DNA from: Piscinibacter aquaticus
GTDB taxonomy: Bacteria; Pseudomonadota; Gammaproteobacteria; Burkholderiales; Burkholderiaceae_C
Direction of reading: 5' to 3'
DNA: 64,000 nt
Assembly: GCA_007994965.1 (NCBI GenBank)
Contig: VOPW01000001.1
Location: forward strand, 2,976,001-3,040,000
This document shows, one piece after another, positions 11,288 through 19,853 of this stretch. The position numbers and the translations under genes are program-made. Below the pieces are notes generated by a model. It did no database searches. It was not told the origin of the DNA and saw only the letters and a program-made list of their open reading frames with translations. Each line of letters opens with the position of its first letter. Position 1 is the stretch's first letter.

Positions 11288-12088
11288 ATGCCGCCGATGA
11301 CCTCCCCGCAGGGCAGCGTGGCCGCGCTGGTGCGCGGCGCCGGCCAGTGGCTGCTGGGCTGGTGGCGCACGGTGCACCTGGCCGCACTGCTGAGCGTGCT
11401 GGCGCTGTCGCCGGCCAGCTACCGGGCGGCCCGCCGCGAAGCGATGGCCCGGCATCTGTGGCTCGGCGTCGCGCGCGCTGCCGGGCTTCACGCTGCTCAG
11501 CCTCCTGATCAGCATCGTGGTGATCCGCATCGTGCTCGTCACCTCGCAGAGCTACGGCCTGACACAGTACGCACTCGAGATGGTGGTGCGCGTGCTGGTG
11601 CTGGAGCTGATCCCGCTGGCTGCGGCGATGTATGCGGCGCTGCGCTGCACGATCCCGCTGTCGGCCGAGGTCGCCGTGCTGCGCAGCGGCGGCGGGTGGG
11701 ATGCCCTGGCCGCCCAGGGCAGCGACCCGCTGCGCGCCGAGGTGCTGCCGCGCACGGTGGCCGGCGTCTTCTGCGCGCTGATGCTGGCCGCGGTGAGCTG
11801 CGTGATCACGCTGGTGGTGGCCTACCTCTCGGTCTACGGCTTCACCGGCGCCGGCTTCGCCGCCTACACGCACACCGTGGGGCGCATCTTCACGCCAGCG
11901 CTGTCGCTGATCTTCGCGCTGAAGATCCTCTTCCTCGCGCTGACGGTCGCCCTGATGCCGATCGCCTCGGTGCTCGATGCGGTGCCACGCCGCCGGCCCA
12001 ACACCAGCGCCGAGCTGCAGGGCTGGTGCGCATGCTGCTGCTGATGGTGATGATCGAGACCGCCTCGCTGGTGGGCAACTACGCCTGA
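11288..12088 (+). CDS. MlaE/YrbE-type ABC permease of an MCE lipid transporter, frameshifted
   Basis: About 266 residues. A short N-terminal part has GQWLLGWWRTVHLAALLSVLA. The conserved core has SYGLTQYALEMVVRVLVLEL, followed by LIPLAAAMYAALRC and an ending MVMIETASLVGNYA. Breaks lie near 11475 and 12027. MlaE-like permeases sit in the inner membrane and move phospholipids or other lipids together with an MCE (MlaD) ring and an ATPase. The MlaD gene starts 1 nt after this stop, but no ATPase gene lies in the cluster. Confidence 0.82.
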   Translation: MPPMTSPQGSVAALVRGAGQWLLGWWRTVHLAALLSVLALSPASYRAARREAMARHLWLGVARAAGLHAAQPPDQHRGDPHRARHLAELRPDTVRTRDGGARAGAGADPAGCGDVCGAALHDPAVGRGRRAAQRRRVGCPGRPGQRPAARRGAAAHGGRRLLRADAGRGELRDHAGGGLPLGLRLHRRRLRRLHAHRGAHLHASAVADLRAEDPLPRADGRPDADRLGARCGATPPAQHQRRAAGLVRMLLLMVMIETASLVGNYA

Positions 12089-12089
12089 G

Positions 12090-13026
12090 ATGAACGAGAA
12101 CGTACCGAACAACCTGGAGGCGAAGGCCGCGCTGCTGCTGGGCCTGTTTGCCGCGCTGGTGGCGGCCACGGTGCTGTACGTGCTGTACGCGCGCGGCAGC
12201 TTCGAGGCCACGCAGCGCGTCGTGCTGGTGGCCGACGATTCCGAAGGCGTGCGCGTCGGCATGGACATGACCTTCTCCGGCTTCCCCATCGGCCGCGTGC
12301 GCCGCATCGAGCTGGCGCCCGATGGCAGCGCGCGCATCCTGATCGACGTGCCGGTGAAGGATGCGAAGTGGCTGCGCGAATCGAGCGTCTTCACGCTGTC
12401 GCGCAGCCTGGTCGGCGGCGCCGCGCTGAAGGCCTACAGCGGCGTGCTGAGCGATCCGCCGCTGGCCGATGGCGCCGAACGCCGCGTGCTTGTGGGCGAT
12501 GCCACCGCCGAGCTGCCGCGGCTGGTGTCCGACGTGCGCGATCTGGTCGCCAACCTGACGCGGCTGACCTCGTCCGACTCCGCGCTGGCACTGAGCCGGC
12601 GAACGTGCAGACCGTCACCGAACGCGCCGCCGCCCGCGCGGTGCGGCCGGTGCGCTGATGAGCGAGGCCGATGCGAAGCAGATCAGCACCGCGCTGCAGC
12701 GCGTGAACGCACTGCTCGCGCGCATCGACGGCATGGCGGCCAAGGCCGATGTGCAGGTGCTCGGGCCGCAAGGCACGGTGAGCGAAGGCCGCGCCGGCGC
12801 GGCTCAGCTCAACGCGCTGCTCGGCGATGCCCGGCAGACGCTGAAGAAGGTCGATGCGCTGCTCGTCGAGGCGCAGGGCGCGGCGAGCAACGTGCGTGGC
12901 GCGACCCACGATCTCGATGCACTGCGCGGCGAGGTGGATGCGACGGTACGCAAGGTCGAGCTGCTGGTCGACGAGGTCAACCGCAAGTGGCCGTTCAAGC
13001 GCGAGACGGAGTTGCAGCTCAAATGA
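12090..13026 (+). CDS. MCE/MlaD-domain substrate-binding protein, frameshifted
   Basis: The protein begins MNENVPNNLEAKAALLLGLF. One transmembrane helix lies at about residues 12-32 and the MCE domain follows (LVADDSEGVRVGMDMTFSG, FPIGRVRRIELAPDG) with SLVGGAALKAYSG. After breaks near 12597 and 12650 comes a helical tail (ARIDGMAAKADVQVLGPQG, DLDALRGEVDATVRKVELL). MCE proteins form periplasmic rings anchored to the permease and carry lipids between membranes. The true stop is at 13026; a longer open frame running to 13706 arises only from the frame error. It overlaps the lipoprotein gene by four bases (ATGA). Confidence 0.82.
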
Positions 13027-13677
13027 AGACCGGGCTTGCCCTGATCACGGCCGTGGCGCTGGCGGCCTGCAGCAGCGGCCCGACGCCGCCCGACTGGCAG
13101 TTGCAGGCGAAGCCGGCGATCGAAGGCTCGATCGCGATGGACCTGAACGGCGACACCGCTGCGGCCAGGCGCGAGTTCGAGCGCGGCCAGGCCCTGCTGG
13201 CCCGCACCGGGCAGCCGGCACTGCTGGCGCGCGCCGAGCTGATGCGTTGCGCGGCGCGCGTGGCCAGCCTCGACTTCACCGCGTGCGACGGCTTCGAGCG
13301 CTGGGCCGCCGAGGCACCGGCGGCCGAGCAGGCCTATGCCGATCACCTCGCCGGCCGGGCGCTGGAGCCGGCACGCATCGCTCAACTGCCGGCCGCGCAG
13401 CGCAGGGTGGCCAGCGCGATCGCCGCGAGGAAACCGTTCTCGGTGCAGACGATCGAGGATCCGCAGTCGCGACTGGTCGCCGCCGCGCTGCTGCTGCGCG
13501 CGCAGCTGGCCGATCCGGCCACGCTCACGGCGGCCGCCGAGACAGCCTCGGCACGAGGCTGGCGTCGCCCGCTGCTGGCGGCTGGAGGTGCTCGCCTACC
13601 GCGCCGAGCAGGCCGGCGCGGCCGACGAGGCGCAGCGGCTGCGCCGCCGCATCGAGCTGGTGTTGAGCTCGCGCTGA
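13023..13677 (+). CDS. Lipoprotein of the MCE cluster with helical (TPR-like) repeats, frameshifted
   Basis: MKTGLALITAVALAACSSG is a lipoprotein signal peptide with lipobox LAAC. The mature part is alpha-helical and rich in Ala, Arg and Leu, with segments such as AAARREFERGQALLARTG that resemble tetratricopeptide helices. A break near 13575 brings the frame to the stop at 13677. It starts inside the MlaD stop (ATGA), so it belongs to the MCE operon. Its sequence does not look like the usual ABC-transport auxiliary lipoprotein (PqiC/MlaA types). Function unknown; an outer-membrane or assembly partner for the MCE ring is a guess. Confidence 0.6.
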
Positions 13678-13678
13678 A

Positions 13679-14531
13679 TCAGAGCGCGGCGAAGTGCCGC
13701 CGGTAACGCAGTGGCAGGTCGGCGATGCGCAGCATCATCGGAAGGTCGGCGGTGCCGAAGTCCGGATCCCAGGCCGGGGCGCCGAGCAGCTTCGCGCCGC
13801 AGCGCAGGTAGCCCTTGATCAGCGGCGGCGGCTCCACGACGAGATCGCTGCGCAGTTCGTCGACCGGCAGCGGCAGCCGCGCATGCACGGCATTCGATCG
13901 GTGCGAGGTGGGTGTGACGCAACTGCTCCCACAGGCTCGCCGCCACATGGCCGCCATCGCGCATGCCCACGCTGGCGCAGCCGATCATCGTCTCCAGCCC
14001 GTTGCGGGCCATGAACTCCGCCAGGGCACCCCACAGCGCGAGGATCACGCCGCCCGAGCGCCACTCGGCATGGACGCAGGATCGGCCGAGCTCGACCATG
14101 CGCGAGCGCCACGGCCGCAGCCGGGTGAGGTCGAACTCCGTCTCGCTGTACAGGCCGCCGACACGCCGCGCGGCGGCGGGCGTCAGCACGCGGTAGGTGC
14201 CGATCACCGCGCCCGGCTCGCCGTCGGCGCCGGCCGTTGCACGCACGAGCAGGTGCTCGCAGAAATCGTCGAAGACGTCGATGTCGTGGCCGGCCGGCAC
14301 GCCCGGCGGCACGCTCAGCCGCGCGCCGAGTTCCTCGACGAAGACTGCGTGCCTCAGGCGCTGCGCCGCGCGGACATCCGCTTCATCACGCGCCCAAGCC
14401 ACCGTGAAGCGGGCATCTTCGGCGCGCTCAGGTGCCGGATGAAGCGACCTCCGTGTCGCCGCTGCGGGCGCGATGAGGTCGGAAAGTGGCAGCGTGGGCA
14501 GGGGCAGTTCCCGCATCGGTCGGTTCTCCAT
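13679..14531 (-). CDS. OlsB-like GNAT-fold N-acyltransferase, frameshifted
   Basis: About 283 residues with motifs of the ornithine lipid N-acyltransferase (OlsB) family: QRLRHAVFVEELGARL, YRVLTPAAARRVGGLYSETE, MVELGRSCVHAEWRSG and, after a break near 13888, PPLIKGYLRCGAKLLG with PAWDPDFGTADLPM. OlsB transfers a 3-hydroxyacyl chain from acyl carrier protein to the alpha-amino group of ornithine, giving lyso-ornithine lipid. No olsA-like acyltransferase is adjacent. It is convergent with the MCE lipoprotein gene (1-nt gap). Acyl-homoserine-lactone-synthase-like GNAT proteins share the fold, but the ending here fits OlsB better. Confidence 0.75.
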
Positions 14532-14577
14532 CGTTGCCCGTGATGCTGGGCCGATGGCGTGACGCGGGCGTGACCCC

Positions 14578-14949
14578 TCAGTGAACGATCGATGACGCGG
14601 CGCGCTGCGAGACCGTCTTGTCGGCCTCGACCGGGAAGCGGTAGATGCGGTCGTTGAGGTGGCGCGTCACCTCGCGGATGTCGTCGTCGCTCCAGCCGAG
14701 CACGGCCACGTCCTGCCAGCGGCGCACCTGCGCGCGCAGGCTGGCCCAGTCGGTGGCCAGGCGCTGGTCGCGCCAGTGCATCTGCGAGTTGTGGCAGGCG
14801 ATGCAGTGCGTCGAGTAGAGCAGCTCACCGCGCGACGGCGATGCGGGCTCGGCCGGTGCGGCCGATGCAGCGACGGACGCGGCGGCCAGTGCCGCGAGCA
14901 GCGCGCGCCGCAGCGCCGGTCTCAGCCCGGGTGCGTGGGGTCGATCCAT
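14578..14949 (-). CDS. Small secreted c-type cytochrome
   Basis: An intact gene of 123 residues. An N-terminal arginine-containing signal peptide (about residues 10-33, ALLAALAAASVAASAAPA) precedes a single haem-binding motif CIACH within LLYSTHCIACHNSQMHW. A helical tail has WSDDDIREVTRHLNDRIYRF. The size and single CxxCH fit a class I periplasmic monohaem cytochrome. No clear distal methionine loop of the usual type is seen, so the sixth ligand is uncertain. The start lies 28 nt inside the cupin gene, which suggests coupled translation and possibly a shared role. Confidence 0.8.
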   Translation of the reverse strand: MDRPHAPGLRPALRRALLAALAAASVAASAAPAEPASPSRGELLYSTHCIACHNSQMHWRDQRLATDWASLRAQVRRWQDVAVLGWSDDDIREVTRHLNDRIYRFPVEADKTVSQRAASSIVH

Positions 14950-15392
14950 GGCACGTTCTCCGGCGGTTCGGCGGGTTCGATGTCGAGGTTGATCGCCACG
15001 GCTTCGCCGTCGCTGCGCACCAGCACGCACTCGAGCACCTCGGTCGGGCTGGCGTTGATCTCCTGGTGCGGCACGAAGGGCGGCACGTAGATGAAGTCGC
15101 CCGGGCCGGCCTCGGCAGTGAATTCCAGGTGCTCGCCCCAGCGCATGCGCGCGCGGCCCTTGACGATGTAGATCACGCTCTCCAGCGGCCCGTGGTGGTG
15201 GGCGCCGGTCTTCGCGTTGGGGTGGATGTGCACGGTGCCGGCCCACAGCTTCTGCGCGCCGACGCGGGCGAAGTTGATCGCCGCCTTGCGGTCCATGCCC
15301 GGCGTCTGGGCGGTGTTGGCGTCGAGGCGGTCGCCGGGGACGACGCGCACGCCGTCGTGTTTCCAGGCAGGGCGGGTGGGAGAAGTGCTCAC
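14922..15392 (-). CDS. Cupin-domain protein
   Basis: An intact gene of 156 residues with a single cupin barrel. Motif 1 is HIHPNAKTGAHHHGPLESVIY, giving a His-His-Glu metal site. Motif 2 is PGDFIYVPPFVPHQEIN, with its histidine in PHQ. There is no signal peptide, so it is probably cytoplasmic. Family members range from dioxygenases to non-enzymatic sensors, and the substrate is unknown. It overlaps the following cytochrome c gene by 28 nt on the same strand. Confidence 0.82.
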   Translation of the reverse strand: MSTSPTRPAWKHDGVRVVPGDRLDANTAQTPGMDRKAAINFARVGAQKLWAGTVHIHPNAKTGAHHHGPLESVIYIVKGRARMRWGEHLEFTAEAGPGDFIYVPPFVPHQEINASPTEVLECVLVRSDGEAVAINLDIEPAEPPENVPWIDPTHPG

Positions 15393-15447
15393 GGTCGGGG
15401 CTCTCGGGGCGTGGTGACCGCCCCATTCTGCGCCCGCCGGAGCGACT

Positions 15448-16221
15448 TCAGCGGCTGCCGAGCCAGCCGAACAGGCTGCGTCGAGAGTCGCTTCGTGCGC
15501 TGGTCGTGCTGCGCGAGACGAGCAGGTTCGAGCCGAGGTACAGCGCGTTGAGCAGGCGCGAGGCGCGCTCGACGCTCATGCCGGGCCAGCCGGCGATCTG
15601 CTTCAGCGTCGCCGGCTCGCGGCGCAGCCGCTCGGCCGCCGGGCCCAGCGCGCCGGGCAGCGGCAGGTCGTCGACCTTCGGATTGCGCAGCACGCGGTAC
15701 GAGGCCGTGCCGCCGATCTCGTTGAGGATGCGGCCGCGCGGGCCGTGCAGCGCAAGGCGCCACAGCGCCGGGGCCAGCGAGTAGTAGCTGTCGTCGGCGG
15801 CCACGCGGTTGCTCATCGCATGGCCCGGAGGGCGCACCACCGGCGGCTCGATCGCCATCGAAGTCACGCGGGTCAGCGACTGCTCGGGCGCCTCGGTCAG
15901 CGGGCGCGGAGCGTGGTAGATCATCTGTGCCGGGAAGACCGTCACCGGCCACACCAGCTCGGCGAAGCGCAGATAGACCAGCGCCGGCTCCTGCAGGCGG
16001 ACGCAGGCGGCGAGCACTTCCAGCGCGTCCGAGGCCTCCTGGCGGCGCTCCAGCGCGTCGATCTCGGCCATCAGCGTGCTCGACACCACCGTCGGACGGT
16101 CATGACCGCGCATGGCCGCCTCGTGCAGGCGGTCGAAGCTGCTGACCTGCCAGATCGTGGATGCGTGTTCGTCGGTGGACATGTCGGACTCGTCGGAGAT
16201 CTCTATATGTTCAGTGTGCAC
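15448..16221 (-). CDS. Conserved hypothetical protein with C-terminal winged-helix-like segment
   Basis: Up to 257 residues from the ATG at 16221. An internal ATG at 16182 (MSTDEHASTIW) is an equally plausible start, because no clear ribosome-binding site supports the first. The middle has VYLRFAELVWPVTVFPAQMIYH. The C-terminal part (PATLKQIAGWPGMSVERASR, LLNALYLGSNLLVSR) looks like a small helix-turn-helix or winged helix. There are no membrane segments. I do not recognise the family; a regulatory or adaptor role is only a guess from the C-terminal fold. Confidence 0.55.
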   Translation of the reverse strand: MHTEHIEISDESDMSTDEHASTIWQVSSFDRLHEAAMRGHDRPTVVSSTLMAEIDALERRQEASDALEVLAACVRLQEPALVYLRFAELVWPVTVFPAQMIYHAPRPLTEAPEQSLTRVTSMAIEPPVVRPPGHAMSNRVAADDSYYSLAPALWRLALHGPRGRILNEIGGTASYRVLRNPKVDDLPLPGALGPAAERLRREPATLKQIAGWPGMSVERASRLLNALYLGSNLLVSRSTTSARSDSRRSLFGWLGSR

Positions 16222-16467
16222 ATTTCAGACGAAGCTGCCAATCCGAACAACCACCGGAATGCATGCCGCTCGTAACAGAGCCCGGGCGCGGCGCCGGAAC
16301 GGCGTTCGTGGCGATCTCCGGCTGCGGGAGGCCGAGCTTAGGCCGCCGTCTGCCAAGTGCGACACGCTCAGCCGTAAGCGGGTACGAACATCGGTAACAC
16401 GAAGGCTCGCTCGAAGCGGCTCGCGGCCGCGGCGACCGCGAAACCCGCGGTTGCAGATGAGTGCGGC
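16222..16467. other. Intergenic region, 246 nt, no feature recognised
   Basis: This gap separates the hypothetical protein from the SUI1 gene, both on the reverse strand. It must hold the promoter of the hypothetical gene near 16222-16260, where base composition is less GC-rich. I could not identify a convincing promoter, repeat or RNA structure. Confidence 0.4.
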
Positions 16468-16812
16468 TCAGCCGCCGGCGCGCTTGGCGGCGTGGCCTTC
16501 GGCGATGAGCAGCGCCAGCACCCGCTCGACGTGATCGCCCTGGATCTCCAGCACGCCGTCCTTTGCCGCACCGCCCGCGCCGCAGGCGCTGCGCAGGCGC
16601 TTGCCCAAGGCTTCGAGTGCGACGGCATCGAGCGCCAGGCCGCGTACCAGCGTCACCGTCTTGCCGCCACGGCCGCCCCGCTCGCGGCTGACACGCACCC
16701 GGCCGTCGCCGTGCACCGCCTGCTTCGCCTGCTGCGCACAGCGGCAACTGGCCTGCGGCTGCCGGCATCGCGGGCACATGCGCCCGCCATCGGTGGAATA
16801 CACGAGGGCCAT
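16468..16812 (-). CDS. yciH: SUI1/eIF1-like translation factor (YciH)
   Basis: 114 residues from MALVYSTDGGRMCPRC. The N-terminus has a small cysteine cluster (CPRCRQPQASCRC), as usual in bacterial YciH. The SUI1 domain includes GGRGGKTVTLVRGL and a C-terminal QGDHVERVLALLIAEGH. Bacterial SUI1 proteins resemble eukaryotic eIF1 and can influence start-codon fidelity in vitro, though they are not essential. The start at 16812 is preferred to an in-frame GTG at 16830 because it matches the family's N-terminus. It is divergent from the UvrD-like helicase gene across 59 nt. Confidence 0.88.
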   Translation of the reverse strand: MALVYSTDGGRMCPRCRQPQASCRCAQQAKQAVHGDGRVRVSRERGGRGGKTVTLVRGLALDAVALEALGKRLRSACGAGGAAKDGVLEIQGDHVERVLALLIAEGHAAKRAGG

Positions 16813-16871
16813 GGCGGCGGATTCTTCCACGTCCCGCGCGGAACTGGATGCGTATACAGTTCCACCGCAGC

Positions 16872-18908
16872 ATGCTCTCCGCCACCTCCGACCCCTTCGC
16901 CACGCTCAACGACGAGCAGCGCGCCGCCGTGGCGCACCGCGGCGCGCCGCTGCTGGTGATCGCCGGCGCCGGCACCGGCAAGACGATGACGCTGGCCGCG
17001 CGGGTGGCGACGCTGGTGCTCGACGGTGCCGACCCGAACCGCATCCTGCTGCTGACCTTCTCGCGCCGCGCCGCACAGGAGATGGCGCACCGGGCCGGCC
17101 GCCTGCTGCACGGCGCGCTCGGCCTGCGTGCCACGCAGGGCACGCCTGCCCTGCCCTGGTCGGGCACCTTCCACGCCGTGGGTGCGCGGCTGCTGCGCGA
17201 GTACGCCGGCGCCATCGGCCTGTCGCCGCAGTTCACGATCCTCGATCGCAGCGATGCCGAAGACCTGATGGGCTGGGTGCGCCAGGAGCAGGGCGGCCGC
17301 GAGCGCGCAGCGCGCCCCGCTCAAAGGCACCTGCACGGCGATCTATTCGCGCGTGGTCAATGCCTGCTGCAGCGTCGACGAAGCCTTGCAGACCACCTTC
17401 CCCTGGGTGCTGGGCTGGGAGGCCGAGCTGAAGCAGCTGTTCCGCACCTACGTCGACGCCAAGCAGCAGCAACAGGTGCTCGACTACGACGACCTGCTGC
17501 TGTACTGGCAGCAGATGATGCTGGAGCCGGCACTGGCGACGGCCATCTCCGGCCGCTTCGACCATGTGCTGGTCGACGAATACCAGGACACCAACCGGCT
17601 GCAGGCAGCGATCCTGCGCGCGCTGCGGCCGATGGCCACGGCCTCACGGTGGTCGGCGACGACGCGCAGTCCATCTATTCGTTCCGGGCCGCCGAGGTGC
17701 GCAACATCCTCGACTTCCCCGCGCAGTTCGAGCCGCCGGCGCGCACCGTCACGCTGACGCACAACTACCGCTCGACGCAGCCGATCCTCGACGCCTCCAA
17801 CGCGGTGATCGCGCTGGCCGCCAAGCGCCATGCCAAGGATCTGCACAGCGATCGCACCGGCGCGAAGCCACGGCTGGTCACCGTGGCCGACGAGAGGGCG
17901 CAGGCCCGCTGGGTCGCCGACGAAGTGCTGCGCCTGCGCGAAGGTGGCCTGAAGCTGAAGCAGCAGGCGGTGCTGTTCCGCACCGGCCACCACAGCGCCG
18001 CACTGGAACTCGAGCTCACGCGCCGCGGCATTCCGTTCGTCAAGTTCGGCGGGCTAAAGTTTCTCGAGGCCGCGCACGTGAAGGACCTGCTCTCGGTGCT
18101 GCGCTGGGTGCAGAACCCGCGCGGTCGCCTCGCGGGCTTTCGCGTCGCGCAGCTGATACCGGGCCTGGGCCCGGCGTCGGCACGCCGGCTGCTCGATGCG
18201 ATGGGCGCGGCCGACGACCCGCGCGCCGCGCTGCGCGGCTTCAAGCCGCCCGCCGCGGCGTCAGCGGATTGGCGCGAATGGCTGCAGGCCGAAGACGAGC
18301 TGCAGGGCACCGGCTGGCCGGAGGCGATCGCCCGCGCGCGCCGCTGGTACGAGCCGCACCTGCAACGCCTGCATGACGACGCCGCGGTGCGCGCGGCCGA
18401 TCTCGCACAGATCGAACGCATCGCGGCCACCTTCTCCAGCCGCGAGCGCTTCCTCGCCGAGCTGACGCTCGATCCGCCCGAGGCCACCAGCGCCGAGGCG
18501 GACGAGCCGCACCGCGACGAGGACTACCTGATCCTGTCGACCATGCACTCGGCCAAGGGCCAGGAATGGAGCGCGGTGCAGATCCTCAACGTGGTCGATG
18601 GCTGCATGCCGGCCGACCTCGCCACTGGCGACGACAGCGAGATTGAGGAAGAGCGCCGCCTGCTCTATGTGGCGATGACGCGCGCCAAGCACCACCTCAC
18701 ACTGCTGGCGCCGCAGAAGTTCCACGTCACGCAGCAGGCGAAGTACGGCGACCGGCACCTCTACGGCTCGCTGACGCGTTTCATTCCGGCATCGATCGCC
18801 GAACGACATTTCGACCGCGAGGCGCCGGCGGCGCCGCATGCCGCGGTGCAGGCCGCCGCGCCGCTGCCGGCGATCGACCTGATGGCGCGCGTGCGGCGCA
18901 CCTTCTGA
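16872..18908 (+). CDS. UvrD/Rep-family ATP-dependent DNA helicase, with two compensating frameshifts
   Basis: About 678 residues. Motif I (Walker A) is GAGTGKT in LLVIAGAGTGKTMTLAARV. After a break near 17312, motif II is VLVDEYQDTNRLQ. After a second break near 17640, motif III is VVGDDAQSIYSFRAA and motif IV is TLTHNYRSTQPIL. Later motifs include LSTMHSAKGQEWSAV and RRLLYVAMTRAKHHLTLL. The outer frames coincide, so the reading frame looks open while the middle is mistranslated. It is a superfamily 1A 3'-5' helicase, shorter than UvrD. The start MLSATSDPF at 16872 is preferred over an in-frame start 24 nt upstream. Confidence 0.88.
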   Translation: MLSATSDPFATLNDEQRAAVAHRGAPLLVIAGAGTGKTMTLAARVATLVLDGADPNRILLLTFSRRAAQEMAHRAGRLLHGALGLRATQGTPALPWSGTFHAVGARLLREYAGAIGLSPQFTILDRSDAEDLMGWVRQEQGGRERAARPAQRHLHGDLFARGQCLLQRRRSLADHLPLGAGLGGRAEAAVPHLRRRQAAATGARLRRPAAVLAADDAGAGTGDGHLRPLRPCAGRRIPGHQPAAGSDPARAAADGHGLTVVGDDAQSIYSFRAAEVRNILDFPAQFEPPARTVTLTHNYRSTQPILDASNAVIALAAKRHAKDLHSDRTGAKPRLVTVADERAQARWVADEVLRLREGGLKLKQQAVLFRTGHHSAALELELTRRGIPFVKFGGLKFLEAAHVKDLLSVLRWVQNPRGRLAGFRVAQLIPGLGPASARRLLDAMGAADDPRAALRGFKPPAAASADWREWLQAEDELQGTGWPEAIARARRWYEPHLQRLHDDAAVRAADLAQIERIAATFSSRERFLAELTLDPPEATSAEADEPHRDEDYLILSTMHSAKGQEWSAVQILNVVDGCMPADLATGDDSEIEEERRLLYVAMTRAKHHLTLLAPQKFHVTQQAKYGDRHLYGSLTRFIPASIAERHFDREAPAAPHAAVQAAAPLPAIDLMARVRRTF

Positions 18909-18929
18909 ACGAACGGTTCGGGAATGCGC

Positions 18930-19382
18930 CTACTGCGCCGCCACGCCCGATTCGATCTCCACCGCGGCAGTGCGCGTGCTGCGGCCCTTGCGGCCCTTGG
19001 CGGCCTTGGCCGGCTTCGCGGCCTTCTTCGCCGCCGCGCCTCTTCTTCGCCGCCGGCGCAGCGGCCGGGGCGTCGATCAGGAAGGCATCGCGGTTCTTCG
19101 CACCGGCAATCCATGCCGGCGGGCGGCCGCGGCCGGTCCAGGTCTGGCCGGTCTTCGGATCGCGGTACTTGGCTTCGCCGGCGCTGCGACGCGCGGCTCC
19201 TGCCTTCTTCGCCGCCGCCGGCGGCCGCGGCCCGCGAGGCCGAGATCGGCGGCGGTCAGGCCATAGTCGGCGATCGCACGGCGCACCTGCGCGATGACGT
19301 TCTTCAGTTCCTGGCGCCGCAGCTCTTCGGCTTCGCGTTCCAGCTTGGCGATCTGGGCGCGAACGGCCTGGTAGGTCTTCAT
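18930..19382 (-). CDS. H-NS-family nucleoid protein with lysine/alanine-rich tail, frameshifted
   Basis: The start MKTYQAVRAQIAKLEREAEE gives an N-terminal coiled coil. The H-NS C-terminal DNA-binding motif is YRDPKTGQTWTGRGRPPAWI, containing the AT-hook-like GRGRP core. It is followed by a basic tail reconstructed as AAKPAKAAKGRKGRS and ending VAAQ. Breaks fall near 19215 and 19045. H-NS proteins silence AT-rich, often foreign, DNA. The histone-H1-like tail is common in Burkholderiales homologues. About 150 residues in total. Confidence 0.8.
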
Positions 19383-19454
19383 GGCATTCCTCTTGGTGTC
19401 GTCGATCGGATGCCACCCAACGTCGTGGCGGACGTCATTCTGGCGCATCGGCCG

Positions 19455-19775
19455 TCATTCGTGCGCCGGCAGCTCGGGCTGCGGCCACTCGAGCAGCTCC
19501 GCGAGGCGGCGCACCACCCACTCCGCCTCGCCGGCGGAAAGGCCCGCATCGCTGGCGCACAGGCCGGCATGGCAGCGCCGCAGCACCTCGTCTTCGGCGA
19601 GGCCGGCGCTGAAGAGCATCGTGCGCGCGTGCTCGGTCATCGCCTGGGCGAGGTCTTCGCACAGCTCGTGGCGCGCGGCGATCTGCTCGCGCGGCAGCCC
19701 GAGGCGGCTGCGCCCCGGGCTGCGGTAGAGATCGAGGAAGGCCTCGGGCACCAGGATCTGGGAATGCTCGTCCAT
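19455..19775 (-). CDS. Conserved small protein of unknown function
   Basis: 106 residues from MDEHSQILVPEAFLDLYRSP, with no signal peptide or membrane segment. It is all-helical in appearance, with a conserved-looking block LPREQIAARHELCEDLAQAM and a C-terminal helix AEWVVRRLAELLEWPQPELP. Longer open sequence upstream lacks protein-like composition, so the ATG at 19775 is chosen. I recall similar short proteins in Burkholderiales genomes labelled as putative chaperone-like ATPases, but no nucleotide-binding motif is visible here. Confidence 0.6.
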   Translation of the reverse strand: MDEHSQILVPEAFLDLYRSPGRSRLGLPREQIAARHELCEDLAQAMTEHARTMLFSAGLAEDEVLRRCHAGLCASDAGLSAGEAEWVVRRLAELLEWPQPELPAHE

Positions 19776-19853
19776 CGAATGAAGTCGGTTTGTGTTGGCA
19801 CAGGGACGGCAGCTCCCCGGCTGCGTAGTCTCGCCTGAATGGAAGCTCGCGAC

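Noticed and set aside
12090..13706. Apparent 538-codon MlaD-lipoprotein fusion
   Set aside because: MlaD ends at 13026 and the lipoprotein starts at 13023 with a clear lipobox; the fusion arises only from an uncorrected break near 12597.
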